Part shown: positions 1 to 10,080 of the stretch, one piece after another | How the letters are laid out: each line of letters starts with the position of its first letter | Position numbering within the stretch: position 1 is the stretch's first letter | Assembly: GCA_008973525.1 (NCBI GenBank) | Contig: WACJ01000010.1 | Location: 1-64,000 of the forward strand | DNA: 64,000 nucleotides | Source of the DNA: Stenopsyche tienmushanensis | Taxonomy: Eukaryota; Arthropoda; Insecta; Trichoptera; Stenopsychidae | Reading direction: 5' to 3' | Program-made: the position numbers and the translations under genes | The notes under the pieces: model-generated | Told to the model about the DNA's origin: nothing | Seen by the model: only the letters and a program-made list of their open reading frames with translations | Database searches by the model: none

Positions 1-17
1 CTCTGTTAATTGTCTAA

Positions 18-454
18 TTAACTCCTCAAAGAGGTAAGACACAATGTTGTGCCCGAGTTCCAGTAGCTCATTAAGAGCATTCTAACACGTTGAGCTCGGA
101 GATAGACAGAAATGGAGAGTGTCTGGCACGTTGAATTTGAAGAAAAACAGAGACGGAGAGAGTATGTTGCGTACATCGTATGATTGTATAGAATCTTTAA
201 CCCAAATTTAACGACTAATACTGATGTGTGAATGATATAATGAATCGATTTCAAGCATATTGTTTATGTTTACTTAAAGAAATTATCGAATATTGTGTGT
301 TATCAACAGTGTTTATTTATTTATATACAAGCTTCATACATGCTGCGATGGTCTTGACAGATAAATGGATTTGTACGACGATAAGTGGCGGACAAGCAAA
401 TATAGCCTCTAAGGTTATGAAGATTTTAAATTAGCTCACTGCTCAAAGGGTTAA
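18..454 (+). mobile_element. TTAA-flanked piggyBac-type MITE, family 1 copy 1
   Basis: A 437-bp block bounded by TTAA at 18-21 and 451-454. It ends in CTCAAAGGG-TTAA, and its other end is a diverged version of the same terminus. The body matches copies at 9684, 15633, 24841, 32994 (part) and 42467. Shared landmarks are a GAGCTCGGAGA / GACGGAGAG stretch, a CGATTTCAAG...TTGTTTATG stretch, and ATCAACAGTGTTTATTTAT. No transposase is visible, and the short frames inside are not conserved between copies. TTAA target sites with TTAACCC-like ends are typical of piggyBac-mobilised MITEs. The family name is inference; the repeat itself is directly visible. Confidence 0.82.
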
Positions 455-820
455 ATCAATACTCTCTAACTTGTAATCTTAAATCAATAATTATGCTAAT
501 CTCTTCCACTATATTTGTTATGTATCCAAATTTGATTAATATTTTTCTCTCATCTCTCCCAGATTTCAATTTTATTCTCCAGATATCCAACTAATACGTT
601 TCAAGTTATACTTTCATTTAATAAATTATATAAATATAAACGTCTATTTTTAATTATTTTACCGATTATGACATCTCTTAAATTCTAGATTTTTTTTATA
701 AATAAGTTATACATTCATAAACTCTACCTACGTAAAAAACAGAAATACTATCTAATAGAATAAATAAAATGGGATAATTTGATAGGGAAAAAGTGTATAG
801 TGGCAGTCAAAAATTAAGAC
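455..820. other. AT-rich spacer, nothing recognised
   Basis: Low-complexity AT-rich DNA with stop codons in every frame. I see no terminal repeats, coding signature or RNA gene. Confidence 0.6.
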
Positions 821-822
821 TA

Positions 823-990
823 CAGTCAGCCCTTCTATAGCATCAAGATAAAGACCACGCTATAGAAAATCAGGCACTCATATACAATTTGTACGTATTT
901 AGTTTTAAGTGGCATTGACCTTATATATTTTACTCGTTGCTTGCTTAAAAGACGCCGCAAACGAAGTTGACGCTATAGGAGGGTTGACTG
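823..990. mobile_element. pogo-like MITE with TA target duplication
   Basis: A 168-bp element between TA dinucleotides at 821-822 and 991-992. The left end starts CAGTCAGCCCTTCTATAGC and the right end, read inward, starts CAGTCAACCCTCCTATAGC. About 20 of the first 24 positions match between the two ends. CAGT-starting TIRs plus a TA duplication fit non-autonomous pogo/Tc1-mariner elements. No coding sequence is present, and I see no second copy in the window. Confidence 0.8.
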
Positions 991-992
991 TA

Positions 993-2568
993 TTATCTAT
1001 GATAAAATAGACCATGTAGTTTTTATTAATGCTTAAGGTTTTGGCATAATAGGTGATTCATTAATTCATTACACAATTTAATATTCTACATAAAAATAAC
1101 GATTTCTAATACATCAATAGATTGCTTCTATGCATGACTCTACAAATTATAGCAATTTGTATGCAATATTCTACGTTCTGGTTACGACGTTTGTGTTTCG
1201 AAGGTTTCATGATAATTTTCGGCTCAAACGGGCAGACTCATTCAGTCGACATCATAAATGTCATCAATATTTACGGTTCATCAAAAATACTCCGATCTAA
1301 TTCGTGGAAAATTCAATTCGAAAGAATTTCTTATGTTAATTCGATTTTATTTCCGCATATTTTTTTATATTTCGCATTTTATTAATACACGAAGCTCGCT
1401 CCGAACATTCGGTACTCATCCCAGGGTGGACGTAATGTAATCAAAGGGTTATAGAAAACCAGGTATGCGTGCAAATAGTGAAAATAATCTTCCGTATACC
1501 TCACTATTTTATGCAAATACAACACAGCTGTAGACCCTAAAGTTTGAGTACATATTTTTGATAATAAATATGTATTTTGGATGGAGGAGGTCAAATTGAC
1601 CCACATCCTGAGATATTTAATGTACTTTTCTCGTAGTAAATATTTATGTACACATTTTAAACGCGGCAGTTCTGAGAGCCTAAAAGAATAATGTGGTATA
1701 TTTTAGAAATATTGAGCAAGTCTAGAGATATTTTTTCAGTTGATTTCACAGCCTTACAAGTCGGCAGGATTAATCCTTTGATATATCCAAAAGGCTGTGA
1801 GCACCTGTGCTCTCGACGGGCTGACGGCCGTCCCATATAAATGGAGATAAGGACTTAATTTCAAGTTTATCCAGCTTTATCAGAAATGTGCCATCTCCTA
1901 TCCTACATACTACTCGGTGCCAATGGTCTGACTTAAATCCACTCGGGGCTATTAAACTTATCCTGCCTCGTGCACTGTATTAAATTTAATTTATCCAACC
2001 TGAAGTTTACGCATTACTACAATCAATTTGATTCTTGTTTTGTTAACAGCCTCACAAGCGTTGTTCCGTGAATCTACACTCATAGAGCCTTTCGTTTATT
2101 CTTACTTCTTCATATGTTTTAAACTATATAACTAAAATAACTGATCTTCAAATGTATTGCATTGGCAACAAATTTGATCGACTTAGATGATCGTTGATCA
2201 CCGTGCGAATATGGTTTTGACAACTTTATTAAAGAACCTTAATCACCGACAGTGTATTCCACTATTAGGTCATGAACATCTTCCTTCTAATTTCTCAGAC
2301 TCAGACCTAAGTACCCTAGCGTAAACTACATCTTCCGACGGATCTGCTGCCATTTTAACCAGAATCTAAGATGATGGGTTCTTCGCTATGCATGTAAATG
2401 ACTTTCTGATTGGCATGGATAATGGAATATATAATTTTAAATAAGATACAGGTATTCCTATGACCGATTTGATGAAATTAAATCAGATTTAAAAAAGTGT
2501 TTTTTTGCACATATTCTTGCTTTTTAACATTTGCCTCGATGTGAAATGAATCGCGTTTTTTATACGCA
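993..2568. other. unassigned AT-rich DNA
   Basis: No protein-like frame or transposon ends found. The only structure noted is a short GC-richer patch around 1795-1835 with the near-perfect palindrome GAGCACCTGTGCTC at 1799-1812 and a GACGG/CCGTC stem next to it. Confidence 0.5.
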
Positions 2569-2644
2569 ACAAGCAGTTGTGGGGATTCCCTAAAATATTT
2601 ACATACATATATTACATTTTAGGAGAACCCCCGCAACTGTTTGT
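2569..2644. ncRNA. pre-miRNA-like hairpin (candidate)
   Basis: A 76-nt inverted repeat. The arm 2569-2596 pairs with 2616-2644 over about 28 bp with one A-C mismatch, one bulged A and two G-T wobbles, leaving a loop of about 19 nt. Pairing stops abruptly at the outer ends. Size, loop and stem imperfections are those of an animal miRNA precursor. I do not recognise either arm as a known mature miRNA. A small palindromic MITE or a chance inverted repeat are the alternatives. Strand cannot be decided from the fold. Confidence 0.35.
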
Positions 2645-2789
2645 TTCATTTATATAACACATGCATGTTTGAAAGAGGCTAACTTAAGGTCGTAAGTACA
2701 AACCATCGTAAATCGAGAACTACCTACACATGGGTTATCAAAAGTTTTACAATGGCATCTAGCGTTACTATATGATTCATCCCATACAG

Positions 2790-3097
2790 CAAGGGTTCCG
2801 AACCTTTTTTTGCCTTGGGAGCTATTTTTAAATTAAAATTTTCACTGGATTATTATTTTCTTCATTTTTTTATTTTAAATTCGAAATATTATTAGATAAA
2901 TATGTAGTTACAAAATTAATAATTTGAACATGCCGCAGCTGCGAGGCGTAGAAGACCCAAACTCGAACTCAGAACAGAAACAGTTGATATATTTGTGTAA
3001 TTTTATTTTTTTCAAAATTCACGGAAGTTTACGGGATTAACCAAATTTTGCTTTAAAATCTATCGGTCAATCGCGATCGACTGGTTGGACATCCCTG
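2790..3097. mobile_element. non-autonomous hAT element (family C) with imperfect 8-bp TSD
   Basis: A 308-bp element. The left end starts CAAGGGTTCCGAACC and the right end, read inward, starts CAGGGATGTCCAACC. It is flanked by CCATACAG (2782-2789) and CTGTACAG (3098-3105), 6 of 8 bases alike, as expected of an aged hAT 8-bp duplication. The right part contains a GTCGATCGCGATTGACCGAT-type segment that recurs as a fragment at 24645-24770. No coding sequence remains. Confidence 0.72.
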
Positions 3098-3238
3098 CTG
3101 TACAGGGTGTAGGGAATTAGGGGGCGTCTTTGCTATATTCCACACATAAGCCCTATGTCCTAAGAGTCAGAGTTATCGAAAAAGACCTTTTTTTTTCAAC
3201 ATTTTAAAAAAATACTCAAAATTTCACCTTTCAACAAA

Positions 3239-3420
3239 GAATTCCAGCGGTGTCAGATATGGAGACTGTATGAGCCACGGAGTAGAGCACTTACCCAGAA
3301 AATTAAATCCAGTGGTGTCAGGTCTAGAGACCACGCGAGCCACTAAATAATCCATATCCCCAGACAAAGAAGAACACTGGTGTCAGATCTAAAGATGGTG
3401 TGAACCACGAAATAGGGTTG
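3239..3420. repeat. three diverged tandem units of about 65 bp
   Basis: Units start near 3239, 3303 and 3369. Each carries GGTGTCAGRTMT, then a GAGAC or AAGATG stretch, then TGAGCCACG or a variant. Spacing is 64-66 bp. The core resembles the TGGTGTCAGA stretch that often follows the 5' LTR of insect retrotransposons, so the array could be multiplied leader sequence. That reading is inference. Confidence 0.65.
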
Positions 3421-3598
3421 CCTAAATAATTAATTTACACAACAGAGATGCCCACAAAAAAATCCTGATCCTGAAAAAGTGTCGTACGTGCATATTTGAA
3501 AACAAATTGTAAATAATTCAATAAAAACCTCTTTAAAAAAAAAATTCTTTACCCTAATCCTGACAATATGACATGTAGCATGTCATTGGAAAGGGTAT

Positions 3599-4006
3599 TG
3601 AAGCGTGGGCGATTTAACATCCCCACGCAATAGCGCTGTTAGTCTGAGCAGTTTTAATTCTCCAGATCAACAGTGACATCTTCCGTCTCTTTTCAAGTGC
3701 AATGTGTTATTTTAACAGCACCATCTCTTGTGGCCCAACGGAGACATTGCACCTGCATACCGACCGATTGCTTCTTGCGTGTGCACTGTTGCCGGTTGGG
3801 GAGTGACGCGCACGAAGCGGGAGTCGGAAGAGTCGTCGGTTAGCCTTGGCTGCGGGAAGTCGTCCTTCATGCAGCCAGATATCTATCTCTCTCTCTCGTG
3901 TGGAATAAATAGCTATTTAGAGAAGAGAGTCTTTCTATTCGACCCCCGTCTATTCCAATATATTCGTCCAGCAACATCACGACCCGATAGATGAACCCGT
4001 GCGCTT
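3599..4006 (+). mobile_element. LTR-like dispersed repeat, copy A (putative solo LTR)
   Basis: About 408 bp, GC-richer than its surroundings and homologous to 27464-27954 and, inverted, 13163-13571. Shared landmarks are GATTTAMCATCCCCACG at the start, GTGCAATGTGTTATTTTAAC, a GC-rich middle with TTGCCGGTTGG, a hairpin at 3848-3876, an AATAAATAG signal and CAGCAACATCACGRCCCGATA near the end. A polyadenylation-type signal mid-element and no coding capacity suggest a solo LTR. I could not fix the exact ends or a TSD, so the class is inferred. Confidence 0.6.
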
Positions 4007-5650
4007 TTTATTATTTCAAAATATTGAAAGGCATCTTTTGAACATTTTTTCGATAATTTTGGTTTTTGGTGTAATTTTGATGTTTCGTGGTAAAAATACA
4101 ATTTTGAGAAGAACGCGTTTAAATATTCAAACACGATAATCATCAACATTCAAATCGCAAAAGCGCGCGCTCCAAAACATAGCTTTTTCAACGCTTTAAC
4201 TTCTGAACAACTTAGAATATCGAAAAATAGTCTTATTCACATATTTAACACTATATTTCAATACAATTTATGTAAAAAAATATCTATTTTATTGAAACAT
4301 TCATACGGGATGACCCTCTTAAGAGCACATAGCGTCTGCTCATAATACTAAAAACACTTGTTTGAATATGAATTATGTACATTTTCTTCTAAAAATGTAC
4401 ATCACTTATTGATTTTAATCCTGTTTTTCAACCCTAAAAGCAGCCAATATTATTTAAAAAAATATTTAGAATTAAGTTTAGATATTTTGATTAAATTACA
4501 TCAATTGCTCGTGTACATGAAACATTATATTTTATTTAATCCTTGGGCTCAGCAAAAAAATACGAATTCAGTGTTTGCGTGGTATTGCGTTCTTACACCG
4601 GCTAATTAAGCTCAATATAATTTTAACATCAACCACGAGCCCCCCAAAAAATAAGCTCACCGGGAACACGAATTATTAGCAAATAACTTCAAAAATAACA
4701 AAAAACACACATTATCAGGCATCTTATCGACGACCTCGAATCATATTTACAAATCCGAGCATTTTTTTCGTGTAACAAAAGTGGAAATATAATTTATAAC
4801 GCTGTTTATTGCGTTATCCGAATATTTAATGCCGGGTTTATACTTTTTTCGCGTGACTATCCGATTTTATTAGGATCGAACATTTTTCATGCAAAATATC
4901 ATTTTTAACTGAAAAAGTGTTGTATATGATTTTTTATTTATATTCACGGCAGGTCAAACTCATTTCTCTTCGACAAAAAGAACATAAGTCAGCAATTACA
5001 CGTCCTTCTTTCCTGGCGAGGAAAGTTAGCGTGCTCCCGACAAGGAATAGGAGGTTTCTTCACATAGCAATAAAACTTAATCTTTTGACACTTTGCAGCT
5101 TTTCAAAGATTTTGTCTTTCAGATCTATTCTAGGCGAAATTTCAACTCTCGCGACTCCTTCAACATTTTCGCCCTGGAGATTATTTTATTAAATTTGGCC
5201 AATTTTTTAAGCTAAAAAATATGTCATTTTACTTAATTTTCCTTGTGGTTGAACCTCTCACTTTATCGAATCATATAAATCAAAAGCTCCAATTTTAACG
5301 GAAGCTTTTTTAATGAAAATGAACATTAATATACTTTGCCTTTCAACAACTTGTTTTATAAGGATCATCAAGAGAAAACTCATTTTTCTTCATTAATCTC
5401 CGAGCAATTAATTAATAACGTTCAATTGATTTTGCTCGTTCTGTTCGTCCCCTTTTAATTTCAATAGAAAGCCATCGTCAACTATTTTTCCCCATTTCAC
5501 GTATTATTAATATGGACGAATTATCAAAATTTGCGAGCTTTTAAATTAAACTATAACAATAAACTAAATAAATTATTTTTATTTATAGTGAGAACTTTTT
5601 CTTTGTAAAAAGGGAACATTTTCTTGAAAGTCAAAATTACAACATTTCAG
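4007..5650. other. unassigned AT-rich DNA
   Basis: No recognisable coding sequence. A segment ending in CGGGATGACCCTCTT near 4305-4320 has the look of a transposon terminus, but no partner end was found. The sequence TTACAACATTTCAG at 5637-5650 would serve as a splice acceptor just before the protein-like frame that begins at 5651. Confidence 0.45.
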
Positions 5651-5972
5651 AAAAAAACAGTAAGATTCAAAACGTTTTTACAAGATCAAAAGGTAGGAAT
5701 CATTGATATAGTTAGAGAAAAAGGGATTAAATGGATGAATATTAGGTTCATAACTCTTAGCAAACTAGAAGATCATGAACATAAATGACAAATATCGATC
5801 ATTAGCTTCATTCTTCAACATTTTTATTACGAACGCATTGTAGCTAATCTATCAGAAAACCTTAGACTACATGGTTGATGATATTGACAGGATCGCCAAA
5901 TATTTAGACAACATGAAGAAAGAAGCTCAAAGGATGAAATTTTATACCCAATCGCAAGAAATTTTTCTCTAA
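5651..5972 (+). pseudogene. decayed protein-coding segment A, unidentified
   Basis: Two overlapping frames look translated and then damaged. Frame one (5651-5788) is open for 45 codons and ends at TGA; it includes DIVREKGIKWMNIRF. A +1 shift leads into frame two (5775-5972), 65 codons with a single TAG at 5841, containing DYMVDDIDRIAKYLDNM and KKEAQRMKFYTQSQEIF. Residue use is rich in D, E, K, R and amphipathic, unlike random AT-rich DNA. I do not recognise the protein. It is probably one locus with the segments at 6481 and 7720, sharing strand and style. Confidence 0.5.
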
Positions 5973-6480
5973 TACTTAAGCACTTCAATTAAGTTTATGA
6001 CTATATCTAAAGACATTTTAAGTATTGTAAAGTAATTAATAATTCTCAGCCAACTCATCGTTATCAATGTGAATAGTCAATCGTCTACGTGGCTTATAAT
6101 ATAAATCTTTTTTTTTGTTCTACTGAAATTTACAAACTATCATTTCATAAGTTTTTTATTTAGTTTAAAAATCTGGTTAATGGTTAATAAATAATTTCGG
6201 AGACAATGATAGAATTGCTATTGCTTGCAGTTTATGAATGTAATATAATATTTTTATAATTATTATATTTAATATTCAATAGAATACGAAGTATAAAAAT
6301 GTATTTTAAGGGTTGAATTTCGTAGAAGTCATATATATCAGCAATGTGTTTGTTTACTCCATTATTCTACAATACAAGCAATACATATATTGGAGGATTT
6401 ATCACGAATAAAATAATGCAGATTTGCTTAAAATAAGTTCACAAAATATGTTTAAACTTGGTAAGTTTGATGCATATTAG

Positions 6481-6669
6481 AGCTGGAGAGGAAATCATCA
6501 TTTTCTTGCGACAATTCAAACTGAATTTTCCGAAGAAGAGCAAAGAGTTGACAAACACTTTACGGAAGACAATCAAGAGCATTTCCTTTTGTGCCAAATT
6601 GAATGCTTACAATCTAACTCGGGAAAAGTTGCTGAAAGCAATGATGCCTCAACTTTAAATAGTAATTAA
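6481..6669 (+). pseudogene. decayed protein-coding segment B, unidentified
   Basis: Sixty-two codons open from just after a TAG (6478-6480) to a TAA (6667-6669), with no internal stop. The product is acidic and polar, containing QTEFSEEEQRVDKHFTEDN and ending ESNDASTLNSN. There is no good start codon, so this is an exon-like or truncated piece. A different frame over the same bases (6458-6658) is also open but is Lys-rich and less protein-like. No family recognised. Confidence 0.35.
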
Positions 6670-7719
6670 CAATCTTATCTTAATTTACTTCATTGTCCTC
6701 GGATCCATTTTCGGAGCGTGCCCTTTGCGGGGCCCAAATTTAAGAAAATTATATTTGACTCATTTTCCTCAACGTCTGCTCCCTGACAAATTATCCATCA
6801 TCCTTTTGTTGAAAACTGTTATCTGGGAAGCAACATTTAAATATAAATTAATCTAACGAAAGCTGCTCTTGTCATTATAACAATTCAATTTTAAATGCTC
6901 ACTTATAATAAGCATTGTATGTCAAAAATAAAAGATTTAAGACTAAAGATCTATTCCAGTACAGCTCTCATGGTAACACTACAAATCTGAATATTTTGGA
7001 TAAAAATATAGATTTAAATTCGCCATCATAGGAATAAACGAAAGAAAATACTGATATATATAGGAATAAATAAAATTACATATACTATAGACGATAGGAA
7101 TTGCAATTTTCCTAGAACGGAAAGGCCATATAAATTAAATGATGACATATAGACGTCATTAGTGAAACCATTCTAGACTTTCTTGATATTCCCAGGTTAA
7201 TTAACTGGAATAATTAAAGAATTGCCAATTTAATATGATTTATATTCATTATTCGAAACTAAGCATATTTTACAGGACTATTTCAAGCAGAATTTTAACA
7301 CGAAATATGAGAAACTTGTCATGATAAAATGACAATTGAAATACAGTAGGCAAATCATTTAAGTATAATATTTCAGAGACAGAAAAGTGTTCAAAGTTTT
7401 GAGACTAACTTATTCATATTCAGGTTGTATCAAAACATAGTTTAAGATTAAAAATAAACATGATCTGAATTCATTGTTTTTGTAATAATTTTTGCCGTTA
7501 TTTATGATACAATTTAATACAAAGAGCGGATAAAAATATTTGAACGAAGAATTGAAGTTAAGGCGTAATGATAAAATTAGTTTTGGGGACGTTCTTGAAA
7601 GGGACGGTTCTATAAATTGTATAATGAAGGGCTTACGTCTTCGATGGAATCAAATTCACGTCTAACCAACGGGTAGCTGTCATCTAGCTTAGTTATTCAT
7701 GATTTTTACATTTTTAAAA

Positions 7720-8204
7720 AATGCCATCGATATGGAAACAAAATTAATTTTTGATAATCTAAAATAGATAGTTGAAGGCGGAAAAACTTTTTTATTTTTA
7801 AATTTAAATCCCGAAGTAATTTCCATAATGTAAAATTATCTCGTGAGACAGCTAATGGAGAATTTGCGATGGTGCCTGCTTTTCCTAAGGAATTTCAGGC
7901 TTTGATAGAACAATATCTAGAAGCCCATTACCAGGCACTTTTGAATGAAAAATAAGAAGAATTATACAAATAATTACATCTTAAACAATCAGATAAGAAA
8001 TACAACAGAGAAGAAACTCAAAGAGCTATGAAAACGACCGATCTAAAGCACATCCTTTAAACTATGGAAAGTTTGACGGATGAACTTTGTGAATTAGACA
8101 AAGATTGGGAGCGAATTGCGAGTGTAAAAAGGAGTATCATCGCATCCCTTCGACCAAATTCCGAAATTCTTAATGGAAGAAAAATTAAATCTGAACAACT
8201 GTAG
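7720..8204 (+). pseudogene. decayed protein-coding segment C, unidentified
   Basis: A first frame (7720-7833) reads NAIDMETKLIFDNLK, one TAG at 7765, then IVEGGKTFLFLNLNPEVIS. After a frameshift the second frame (7845-8204) runs 119 codons with only three stops (TAA at 7953, 7971 and 8058). It contains MVPAFPKEFQALIEQYLEAH, NREETQRAMKTTDLKHI and DELCELDKDWERIASVKRS. The segment looks helical or coiled-coil. Stop density is far below chance for this base composition. The long antisense frame at 8057-8515 is a shadow of this one. The family is not recognised; a broken host gene or a retrocopy are both possible. Confidence 0.55.
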
Positions 8205-9683
8205 CATAAATCAAGAGCTATCTGTATATTGAATTGATATGAAGTATATAATCTATATATAAAGGTGTGGAATAGCAAATTTAAGCCATTTCTCATGAAG
8301 ATCACAAAGCCAATAACTGTCAAGATCAGAGAGCAAACATAGTTGGCTGAAAAGGGTGAAAAGCTGTACAGCTGAGAAATATTTGGGTCAGTCACGTACT
8401 TTGAGCGACTGATGATGGGTAGCCGAAAAACTCTTCGAATTCCATCAATGTGATATGTCCTATTTTTAAGAATCGGAATGGCATTAAACGTTTCAACCCC
8501 ATGACTGACTGCCATAGATTTTTGAAATTGAATTATAAAAATGCCAGTGTGAAATATCTTACCATAAACATGAGGTAATTTTTAATATCGTGTATTTTCA
8601 AGGTAAAAGTCAACTTATACAACCTCAACAATGTTATGAAATCTTTTTTAAGCGATATTTAAAAAAAAACTCTCGAAAGAAATAATTCATTTTTGGTATA
8701 TAATGTCATTTTGTTATTTCAGCTTGAATATTTAACATTGTGTAAGGATTTTCTCATGAAAAAATAAAAGTTTTGAGAGGGAATTGTATTAAGTATTTAT
8801 AAAGTGTAATACAGGTACACAAGCCATCTTTTGTGTAAGTGTATTTGCCGGGAATATTGTTGAATTATGTAATAGTTATTTGATCTTAAAGCACAATTTT
8901 CATGCGAATATTTATTAAAAACTTCTTAAATTATTACGCATTATTATTCAAAAATTGATATTCAAAAATACAACAAAAAAATAATCATAGCTACGGCTGA
9001 TTGATGCGGCTAAGGGTAGATTTAATTATTAAAACTATATAAATTCAAAACTATTTTAATGACCATTTTAATAAATATTTTTATTCTTTTAAAATAAAAT
9101 TCAAATAATTATGTCAGTATAGAATAGGATAGATAAGCAACATAACACTTGTTTCAACAATATTTTCAGTTCAATTTAATCACCATATTTCAGTACTTTC
9201 GGCAAATGAACAGAGCAGATCAAGTGTTCATATTGAGCCGATCTGTTGAGCATGAACAAAGTGGATATTGTTTACTGATTTTTTTCGATTTCAGAATACT
9301 CTAGGAAGTAGAATTCTCCTTATTCTAAACGTTCAACGTCTTCATCGATATTATTATCTCATCATATACGAGGTATCCCGATGCATGTGCTAATATTCTA
9401 TTCTACTTGCCCAATAAAGAAAGTGGTTAATAACGATTAACGCTTGCCATGTCCATAACCTCCCGATTTAATGACTCTGATACGACTCAAAATGACTACA
9501 CGAAGCGCAAACAATAAATATACAAAAAAATGCAAGCGGCCCTACGAAAAAAAATATGGGTTTAAATTTTATATATTTTTCTTGCAATAGTCTGAAGAGT
9601 AAACCAACACTGTACAACCGTGGATGATATAAAAATAGAATGATAATTCCAGATAATTCCGAAAAAAAATCATGCGCAATCTC
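8205..9683. other. unassigned AT-rich DNA
   Basis: No transposon ends, coding signature or RNA gene recognised. Confidence 0.5.
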
Positions 9684-10080
9684 TTAACCTTTTGATGAGT
9701 ACAGTCGCGTATATGCGATCGAATTCCAGTGATTCAGAAAGAGCATTATTGCACGTTATGTTCTGAGATTGTGAATGGGAGATAGAGACAGAGAGAATGT
9801 CTTCCGTATATCGTAACATTGTATAGATGATAACCCAAATTTATCTACTAATAATGATAACCCAAATTAATCGATTTCAAGTGTATTGTTTATGTTTATG
9901 CGAATAAATAGACGAATATTGAGTGCTATCAACAGTGTTTATTTATTGACATACAATCTTCAAACACACTGCGCGGTCCTGAGAGAAAAGTAGAATTGTA
10001 GAGAAGACAATTGGCGGATAAACAAATGCAGCATTTACGTTTGAATAATTTTTAAATTAACTCACTACTCAAAGGGCTAA
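9684..10080 (+). mobile_element. TTAA MITE, family 1 copy 2
   Basis: About 397 bp, from TTAACCTTTTGATGAGTA at the left to CTACTCAAAGGGCTAA at the right, with the right TTAA mutated to CTAA. The internal order of landmarks follows copy 1 (TTCAGAAAGAGCATT, ATCAACAGTGTTTATTTATT). No coding sequence. Confidence 0.82.

Noticed and set aside
3728..3994. Open frames in the LTR-like copies (also 13239-13577 and 27637-27940)
   Set aside because: Frames shift between copies and lie in repeat DNA with a polyadenylation signal; conserved at the nucleotide rather than the protein level.
8057..8515. 152-residue antisense open frame, the longest in the window
   Set aside because: It is antisense to the protein-like + strand pseudogene segment C, whose codon bias keeps the opposite strand open.
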